Part shown: piece by piece, positions 1-4,137 of the stretch
How the letters are laid out: each line of letters opens with the position of its first letter
How positions within the stretch are numbered: the first letter of the stretch is position 1
Notes under the pieces: generated by a model
What the model saw: only the letters and a program-made list of their open reading frames with translations
What the model was told of the DNA's origin: nothing
Databases searched by the model: none
Program-made: the position numbers and the translations under genes
Origin: an uncultured Bacilli bacterium
Lineage (GTDB): Bacteria; Bacillota_I; Bacilli_A; RF39; UBA660
Length of the DNA: 6,884 bases
Direction of reading: 5' to 3'
Assembly: GCA_947628075.1 (NCBI GenBank)
Contig: CANQYF010000045.1
Coordinates: 1-6,884 of the forward strand

Positions 1-76
1 CCTTTGGTTCTCCACCTTCTAGTACTGCAACACAACTATTAGTTGTTCCTAAATCTATACCTATAATTTTACTCAT
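1..76 (-). CDS. dnaK: Molecular chaperone DnaK (Hsp70), N-terminal fragment cut by the window edge
   Basis: Only the first 25 codons are inside the window; they read MSKIIGIDLGTTNSCVAVLE followed by GGEPK. This is the highly conserved first strand and phosphate-1 loop of the Hsp70 ATPase domain, whose G-T-T-N-S/C segment contacts ATP phosphates. DnaK is the cytoplasmic ATP-driven folding chaperone that works with GrpE and DnaJ. The ATG (74-76) overlaps the last 8 bases of the upstream 168-codon gene (ATGAGTAA), and an AAAGGAA ribosome binding site lies about 10 bases upstream, inside that gene. It is the fourth gene of the hrcA operon and should be HrcA/CIRCE controlled. The rest, and probably dnaJ, lie beyond position 1. 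Identification is near certain even from this fragment. Confidence 0.97.
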   Translation of the reverse strand, partial: MSKIIGIDLGTTNSCVAVLEGGEPK

Positions 77-575
77 TTAAACCATTCCTTTCATTTACGG
101 GTAATTTCATTGCCCAATTTTCGAGTACTTTTAGATATTTATCTTTTTCTCTTTCTAATTCTTCTCTATTTTTTCTCACGTTGTTATCAAAATAATATAT
201 TGTTTTTCTTAAGATATAGCCATTATCTGTTTCTTCTAAAAAACCATCTGGTATATCTTTAAAATTATAATTTTCCTTGAAAGATATATAAATTGATGTT
301 ATTTCATTTCTCGTTAAATAATCAAAACTATTATCTCTTTGATTTAAAATAATATAACTATCATTATTTTTAGCATCTTCAAGCAAATCTATATCGCAAT
401 TATCTATCTCATTCCAACCAAATTCAATGTGTCCTTCACAACTTGATTTAGTAATATAACCTTTTTGATTTAATGTAGATATTGTTTTGGCTATTTTTTT
501 ATCACAATTAAAGGCTTTAGGATAATCTTCATAAATTTTATATGTTTCTTTATCTATAAATACATTATTATCCAT
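69..575 (-). CDS. Uncharacterised 168-aa protein with a CxGH motif, inserted between grpE and dnaK
   Basis: I do not recognise a named function. The protein is soluble, mixed alpha/beta in appearance, with no signal peptide or membrane segment. Residues 34-50 contain a GYITKSSCEGH stretch (C46, G48, H49). The middle has an ISF...IPDGF segment (97-112), and a charged helix (134-155) ends in a WAMKLP tail (154-159). From memory, uncharacterised Firmicute and phage proteins share this layout of a 'KGY.T..CSGH' start, a 'P.GF' centre and an 'L..WA..LP' end, so it is probably a member of a known but functionless family; Cys and His could bind metal, but that is a guess. The start ATG shares one base with the grpE stop (TAATG) and the end overlaps dnaK by 8 bp, so it is translated within the heat-shock operon. 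Its ribosome binding site is weak, suggesting coupling to grpE. It is not part of the usual hrcA-grpE-dnaK(-dnaJ) order. Confidence 0.88.
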   Translation of the reverse strand: MDNNVFIDKETYKIYEDYPKAFNCDKKIAKTISTLNQKGYITKSSCEGHIEFGWNEIDNCDIDLLEDAKNNDSYIILNQRDNSFDYLTRNEITSIYISFKENYNFKDIPDGFLEETDNGYILRKTIYYFDNNVRKNREELEREKDKYLKVLENWAMKLPVNERNGLNE

Positions 576-1117
576 TATTCACTAACCTTAACCATTGCAG
601 GTCTTATTACTTTATCATTGAATTTATAACCTTTTTGTAAAACATCAATTACTATGCCCGGCTCCTTACCTTCAATTTTTTCAGTAAGAACAGCTTCCAT
701 AAAGTTGGGATCAAACATTTCATCTTGACATTTAATCTCACTTAACCCCTTATTTTCGAGTTTTGTTCGCAGCTCACTATAAATTAATTTAAACCCACTT
801 AAGAATTTTGATAATGCATCTTCTAAATTATCATCATCTTGAGAAATAGCTCTCTCAAAATTATCTAAGGTATTTAATAATTCTTTAATTACTCCTTCAC
901 CCTCATATTTATATATTTTGGCTATTTCATCATCATATCTTTTACGCATATTCTGCATTTCGGCAGATATTCTAAGTAATTTTTCATTTAATTCTCTTTT
1001 TTCTTCTTGTAATTTTTCTATTTCTTTATTTTTCTTTTCTTTCTTTAGATGTTTTTCTACTTTTTCTTCTACTTTTTCATCTAAAGTTTTTATTTTTTCT
1101 TCGTTATTTTCTTTCAT
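575..1117 (-). CDS. grpE: GrpE, nucleotide exchange factor of DnaK
   Basis: This 180-residue protein has the GrpE layout. A charged Lys/Glu-rich N-terminal tail (1-40) runs into a long dimer-forming coiled coil (about 30-75, containing MQNMRKRYDDE). A four-helix region with LLNTLDNFERAI (80-91) follows, and the C-terminal beta head contains FDPNFMEAV (135-143) and the signature VLQKGYKFNDKVIRPAMV (159-176). GrpE dimers open the DnaK nucleotide cleft to release ADP and act as a thermosensor. In many relatives the head motif reads FDPxxHEAV; here the His is Met. The length is typical. The ATG lies inside the 3' end of hrcA (14-bp overlap, ATGAAAGAAAATAA) with a GAGGG ribosome binding site just upstream. 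The stop overlaps the next gene by one base. Confidence 0.97.
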   Translation of the reverse strand: MKENNEEKIKTLDEKVEEKVEKHLKKEKKNKEIEKLQEEKRELNEKLLRISAEMQNMRKRYDDEIAKIYKYEGEGVIKELLNTLDNFERAISQDDDNLEDALSKFLSGFKLIYSELRTKLENKGLSEIKCQDEMFDPNFMEAVLTEKIEGKEPGIVIDVLQKGYKFNDKVIRPAMVKVSE

Positions 1118-2120
1118 CTTTTCCCTCGATCTTATCTACCATATAATTAAGTAGTGATACAACTCTTTCATATTCCATTCTCTTTGGACCAATGATTGCA
1201 ATTGTTCCTTCTTCACCACCAGATTTATATTTTCTTTTAATAACCGTAACATTATCATCAAAATTAGAATCTTTACCAATATAAATTTGTAAATTTTCTT
1301 TACCATCTATATTATTAACCATTTCTTTAAATGATTCATCTTCTAGTTTTGATGCAATTCTTTTAATATCTTCGGTTGTTTCATATTCTGGCTCTTTTAA
1401 AAGATTAACTCTTCCGGATACATGCATATTAGTATTATGTTTTATAAAGTCATCAAAAGCATCATAGAAAATATTATAAACTGTTTCATAATCTTTTATT
1501 CTTTTGGCAATAACTGGTTTTATTTCAAATTCCAATTTTTCTGCCACTTTATTAATTGGGGTTCCTACTAACATCTTATTAATCATTTCCCCCGTTTTAA
1601 CTATTTCATTAACATCTGTATTAGTATCAAGAATAAATTGCTTATTTTCAACAATTCCTTTATCAGTACAAACTACCGCAATTATTCTTCTTTCATCCAA
1701 AGCGATAACATTTATTTGCTTTAGCAAATTATCGTTACTACTCTTACCTAATACAATTGATGTATAATTAGTTAAATCACTAATAATTTCTAAACACTTA
1801 CTAACTGCATCACTAACTTGCAGGTCATTGTTAGAAAATATAGCTTGTAATTTTAACATGTCTTCTCCCGTTAAATCTTTAGGTTGCATTAAATATTCAG
1901 CATAATATTTATAACCCAATTCACTAGGAATACGACCACTTGATATGTGATTCTTTTCAATATAGCCCATGTTTTCAAGCGCTACCATTTCATTACGAAT
2001 TGTGGCACTAGAACATTTTAATTTTTTACATAAAGAATTACTACCTACTGGCTTAATCGTTTTGACATAGGTTTCTACAATTTCTTTTAATAATGCTTTT
2101 TTTCTTTCATCCATTAACAC
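1104..2120 (-). CDS. hrcA: HrcA, heat-inducible repressor that binds CIRCE
   Basis: HrcA is the negative regulator of class I heat-shock genes; it binds CIRCE, and in studied Bacillota its activity depends on the GroE chaperonin. The N-terminal winged helix-turn-helix (2-75) carries the family hallmark SSATIRNEMVALENMGYIE (37-55), followed by SSGRIPSELGYKYY (60-73). The GAF-like and dimerisation regions follow, and the C-terminus has GTIAIIGPKRMEYERVV (305-321). I place the start at GTG 2118-2120 (product MLMDERKK, 338 aa). It matches the usual HrcA beginning ML-x-E/D-R and lies 8 bases after the GGTGG core of a GGTGGTGA ribosome binding site. An ATG two codons later (2112-2114) is the alternative, and a GTG at 2132 would fall within the ribosome binding site. 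This is the first gene of the operon and is presumably autoregulated through the two dyads upstream. Confidence 0.95.
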   Translation of the reverse strand: MLMDERKKALLKEIVETYVKTIKPVGSNSLCKKLKCSSATIRNEMVALENMGYIEKNHISSGRIPSELGYKYYAEYLMQPKDLTGEDMLKLQAIFSNNDLQVSDAVSKCLEIISDLTNYTSIVLGKSSNDNLLKQINVIALDERRIIAVVCTDKGIVENKQFILDTNTDVNEIVKTGEMINKMLVGTPINKVAEKLEFEIKPVIAKRIKDYETVYNIFYDAFDDFIKHNTNMHVSGRVNLLKEPEYETTEDIKRIASKLEDESFKEMVNNIDGKENLQIYIGKDSNFDDNVTVIKRKYKSGGEEGTIAIIGPKRMEYERVVSLLNYMVDKIEGKDERK

Positions 2121-2138
2121 TAATTTCACCACCCTCAG

Positions 2139-2165
2139 TTAGCAATCTTCACCTCAAGCTGCTAA
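2139..2165 (-). promoter_or_regulatory. Second, degenerate CIRCE-like operator at the hrcA transcription start
   Basis: On the minus strand this 27-bp dyad reads TTAGCAGCT, nine bases, then GATTGCTAA. It has the exact 9-N9-9 geometry of CIRCE and matches 14 of the 18 conserved positions (6/9 in one arm, 8/9 in the other). The outermost bases extend it to GTTAGCA/TGCTAAC arms. It covers about +25 to -2 relative to the predicted start point near 2163 and ends 2 bases before the hrcA ribosome binding site. HrcA binding here would block initiation or clearance. Tandem CIRCE elements are known in some Bacillota operons; that this one is functional is inference. Confidence 0.6.
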
Positions 2166-2169
2166 CTTC

Positions 2170-2198
2170 ATTATAATATTATGCTTAGCACTTGTCAA
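2170..2198 (-). promoter_or_regulatory. SigA-type promoter of the hrcA-grpE-168aa-dnaK operon
   Basis: The minus strand shows a perfect -35 TTGACA (2198-2193), a 17-bp spacer and a perfect -10 TATAAT (2175-2170). The predicted start point is about 2163 (A), giving a leader of roughly 43 bases before the chosen hrcA start. The -35 lies inside the upstream CIRCE. A fully consensus promoter under a repressor is the expected logic for HrcA-controlled heat shock: strong when derepressed. Confidence 0.9.
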
Positions 2199-2212
2199 TA
2201 TATGAGTGCTAA
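2185..2212 (-). promoter_or_regulatory. CIRCE operator (HrcA binding site) overlapping the -35
   Basis: On the minus strand this reads TTAGCACTC, ten bases, then AAGTGCTAA. The canonical CIRCE is TTAGCACTC-N9-GAGTGCTAA. One arm is perfect and the other has a single change (G to A at the inner position), so 17 of 18 arm positions match. The spacer is one base longer than usual, 10 instead of 9. The element spans the -35 hexamer of the hrcA promoter, so bound HrcA would exclude RNA polymerase. Confidence 0.93.
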
Positions 2213-2251
2213 TTTTTTTGTTTTTATTTGACAAACTAATTCACCAAATAA

Positions 2252-2282
2252 AATCACCTATAATATATTACTATAGGTGATT
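2252..2282 (-). terminator. Perfect 11-9-11 inverted repeat; probable terminator of the lon-spoVID-ysxE unit, or an operator
   Basis: The arms AATCACCTATA and TATAGGTGATT are exact reverse complements separated by nine bases. Read on the minus strand, downstream of the ysxE-like gene, the second arm runs into TTTTATTT, so it can be a weak intrinsic terminator placed just before the hrcA promoter. The stem has only three G/C pairs, which is poor even for an AT-rich genome. Read on the plus strand, the dyad includes the GGTGA ribosome binding site of the small ORF at 2286 and a TATAAT hexamer (2259-2264), so it could equally be an operator or a translation-masking hairpin for that gene. Confidence 0.5.
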
Positions 2283-2285
2283 AAA

Positions 2286-2456
2286 ATGCCAAAAAGAAAT
2301 CCAACATTTTATATTTTATGCGCTATTGGCTTATGCATTTTAATATTTTATCAATTAATAATTACATTTATTTTACCTTTTAGATACAACATATTTATTC
2401 TATCAGTTGAAATTTTTTTATTGATTCTCTGTATCGGTCGTATAGTATGGTTTTAA
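2286..2456 (+). CDS. Small two-helix membrane protein of unknown function (56 aa)
   Basis: This ORF runs from ATG 2286 to TAA 2454-2456 and starts MPKRNPTFYILCAIGLCILI. A short basic N-terminus is followed by two hydrophobic stretches (about 8-31 and 36-56, divided by PFRYN), predicting a small membrane protein with both ends on the same side. An AGGTGA ribosome binding site lies 5 bases before the ATG. It is the only plus-strand gene: divergent from hrcA, and convergent with the ysxE-like gene, whose last 39 bases it overlaps. I do not recognise a family. Supporting points are the ribosome binding site, the coherent hydrophobicity and an open frame that is unlikely by chance in such AT-rich DNA. 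Against it are its small size, the lack of a clear promoter (a TTGACA at 2228-2233 has only a 15-bp spacer to TAAAAT) and the absence of a terminator after it. Confidence 0.55.
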   Translation: MPKRNPTFYILCAIGLCILIFYQLIITFILPFRYNIFILSVEIFLLILCIGRIVWF

Positions 2457-3326
2457 AAATGCTTCCGTTTTATAAATATAATCTAATTTTTTTCGCATAT
2501 TCTTACAAGAAGCAAATTCAGCATCTTTATCATTAAAATCAATTTCAGGTACTAAAGAAATTAGAATAAAAAATAATTTTTGCTCGCTTTCCGACAAACT
2601 AGTAATTTCTAAATATTTTTTATAAATAGTTGAAAATTCTAACTCCCAAAAATTATTTTGATAAAGTTTAAATAAATCTAAAACGGGAGTATCAAATTTA
2701 GCCTGATCCCAACTTATTAAATAATCTTTATCCTGCCCACGTAAATAATGTTCTAAACTTAAATTATTATGAATCAAAGATATTCTTTCACTCTTTTTTT
2801 CTTTAACTAAACTATACCAATTATCAAGTTCATTCTCAGAAAAAAGTAAAGCGGCATTAATTTTAGAATAATTACGGACAAATTCATATTCTTGTGGTGA
2901 CATATAAATGCTTTTTAAAAATAATTCATAATATTTTAAATAATAATCTTTAAGATATACTATGTTATTTTTAATATTTTCATATATTTCTTTATATACT
3001 TCTTCACTAACTTCTTTATTATAGGAAGTTTTAGAATGCAAAAGAGCCACAATTGTAATTAAATCTTCACTTTTACTAGGATTAATAGTACAAGCATCTT
3101 CCACATATTCATATATATAATTATCATCTCTTTCATAACTATATACTTCGGGAAAATAAATAAAATTACGGCTTTTTAAATAATTAAAAATACTAGGTAT
3201 ATCTTTATTTTTTGGTTTCTTTTTGACTACAAAATTGCCACTGGTTGTTTCTAAAATCGTGCAATTTCCTTTAATAGTGTATCTAAATGGTTTATATAAT
3301 GATTTAAATGAATCTAATTTATTCAT
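2418..3326 (-). CDS. ysxE: YsxE/CotS-like spore-coat protein with a kinase fold and degenerate active site
   Basis: This 302-residue soluble protein has the aminoglycoside-phosphotransferase/CotS kinase-like layout. There is an N-lobe with FVVKKKP (32-38, candidate ATP lysine), a linker region with ALLHSK (94-99), a catalytic-loop equivalent LIHNNLSLEHYL (184-195), a metal-binding-loop equivalent YLISWDQAKFDTP (202-214) and a conserved D217 in LDLFKLY. In active members the loop is H-x-D-x4-N and the metal loop is I-D; here they read H186-N-N and I-S205, so phosphotransfer is doubtful. In Bacillus the gene directly after spoVID is ysxE, a coat protein of this superfamily, which matches its place here. 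Its ATG overlaps the spoVID-like stop by 8 bases (ATGAATAA) and lacks a good ribosome binding site, so it is probably translationally coupled. A generic CotS/choline-kinase-like protein is the alternative. Confidence 0.62.
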   Translation of the reverse strand: MNKLDSFKSLYKPFRYTIKGNCTILETTSGNFVVKKKPKNKDIPSIFNYLKSRNFIYFPEVYSYERDDNYIYEYVEDACTINPSKSEDLITIVALLHSKTSYNKEVSEEVYKEIYENIKNNIVYLKDYYLKYYELFLKSIYMSPQEYEFVRNYSKINAALLFSENELDNWYSLVKEKKSERISLIHNNLSLEHYLRGQDKDYLISWDQAKFDTPVLDLFKLYQNNFWELEFSTIYKKYLEITSLSESEQKLFFILISLVPEIDFNDKDAEFASCKNMRKKLDYIYKTEAFLKPYYTTDTENQ

Positions 3327-4089
3327 CAGATTTTGGAATTAAAACTTTATCGCCAATACTTAAATTATCAAAATCATTATATTCCATAATTAAACTACTA
3401 GGAACATTATAGATACTACTGATTGTTTCAATACTTTCGCCTTCTCTTACAATATGAACATGGTATGTAACAAAGGTATCATCACTAGATTTAATTGTTT
3501 CCATTATTGTTTTCTCTTCTTCTTTCGTTAACCTTTCTTTATCATTAGTATCTTCAGCTATTACTTCTTCTTTTTTATCTTCTTTAACTTCTACCTCTTC
3601 TTTAGATGAATTTTCTCTTATTTCTTCTGTTTCTTTTTCTTCTTTTACTTCTATTTCTTTTTCTTCTTCAATTTGTTTATCTTCATCTTCTTTATCCAAG
3701 AAATCATCAATAAAATTTAATTCATCTTCCAATTCCGCTTCATCTACTCTTTCAAATAAATCATCTTCTTGTTCTGATGCTTTTAGTGAATATTCAATAT
3801 TAACCTTTAATTTGTTATTATCAATTACATCATAAGAAAAATCTTCGATATTAAATTCTAAAGTATCCTCTTTTATCCGGTCAGTTATTTCTACTGTAAA
3901 TGGAAGTGTATATTTAAAAGGCTCTTTATTGACACTTACTTCATGAACGCGATATTCCCCACTTATATAAAAGTTACCAAGTACTACCCCTTCATTTACA
4001 TTAAAATCGTGTTCCAAAGACATTTTAGTGATTTCCGATATATTTGTTTTAAATTCAATTGTGCTTTCAAAAGGTATTTTTATAAACAT
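3319..4089 (-). CDS. spoVID: SpoVID-like spore-coat morphogenetic protein with C-terminal LysM domain
   Basis: This 256-residue cytoplasmic-type protein has no signal peptide and three parts. An N-terminal all-beta domain (about 3-103) contains VVLGNFYISGEYRVHE (35-50) and PFKYTLPFTVEITDRI (57-72), resembling the N-terminal domain of SpoVID. A highly acidic Lys/Glu-rich linker (about 105-200) follows. It ends in one LysM domain (208-253, from YHVHIVREGESIETI to LSIGDKVLIP). Absence of a secretion signal plus a C-terminal LysM is characteristic of SpoVID. In Bacillus, SpoVID acts in the mother cell, bridges SpoIVA to other coat proteins for spore encasement, and its LysM binds peptidoglycan precursor. 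It is much shorter than Bacillus SpoVID, mainly in the linker. An AGGAG ribosome binding site lies 8 bases before the ATG. It follows lon by 48 bases and overlaps the ysxE-like gene. A non-sporulation LysM protein remains possible. Confidence 0.68.
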   Translation of the reverse strand: MFIKIPFESTIEFKTNISEITKMSLEHDFNVNEGVVLGNFYISGEYRVHEVSVNKEPFKYTLPFTVEITDRIKEDTLEFNIEDFSYDVIDNNKLKVNIEYSLKASEQEDDLFERVDEAELEDELNFIDDFLDKEDEDKQIEEEKEIEVKEEKETEEIRENSSKEEVEVKEDKKEEVIAEDTNDKERLTKEEEKTIMETIKSSDDTFVTYHVHIVREGESIETISSIYNVPSSLIMEYNDFDNLSIGDKVLIPKSDE

Positions 4090-4107
4090 ATTATCATCTC
4101 CTAAAAA

Positions 4108-4137
4108 ATAATATGTTATTAAAAAAAATAATATAAC
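4108..4137 (-). promoter_or_regulatory. Candidate SigE-type (mother-cell) promoter for the spoVID-ysxE pair
   Basis: On the minus strand GTTATATT (4137-4130) and CATATTAT (4115-4108) are separated by exactly 14 bases. Sporulation SigE promoters have about GTCATATT, 13-15 bases, then CATACAAT; the matches here are 7/8 and 6/8. Bacillus spoVID is SigE dependent, so the position is sensible. Caveats: AT-rich DNA makes such matches common, and the expected start point (about 4101) falls at the edge of the AGGAG ribosome binding site, leaving a leader of only about 12 bases. The -35 begins directly after the lon stop codon. Confidence 0.4.

Noticed and set aside
918..1154. Plus-strand 78-codon ORF rich in Ser/Phe
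   Set aside because: It is the antisense of the Lys/Glu-rich coiled-coil start of grpE and the end of hrcA; the Phe/Ser composition is what AAA/GAA codons give on the other strand. No ribosome binding site.
1504..1767. Plus-strand 87-codon hydrophobic ORF
   Set aside because: Lies wholly antisense to the well-supported hrcA coding region and has no ribosome binding site or context of its own.
2118..2132. hrcA start at GTG 2130-2132 (adds MVKL)
   Set aside because: That codon lies inside the GGTGGTGA ribosome binding site. GTG 2118-2120 has proper spacing and gives the family-typical ML-x-E/D-R beginning.
2228..2264. TTGACA (2228-2233) plus TATAAT (2259-2264) as promoter of the small plus-strand ORF
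   Set aside because: The spacer is 25 bp, far beyond the 16-18 range; pairing TTGACA with TAAAAT (2249-2254) gives only 15 bp. Left as unproven and not listed as a feature.
4090..4137. Terminator between lon and the spoVID-like gene
   Set aside because: There are T-runs and a weak 5-bp GTTAT/ATAAC pairing, but the loop is long and there is no stable stem, so read-through from lon is likely.
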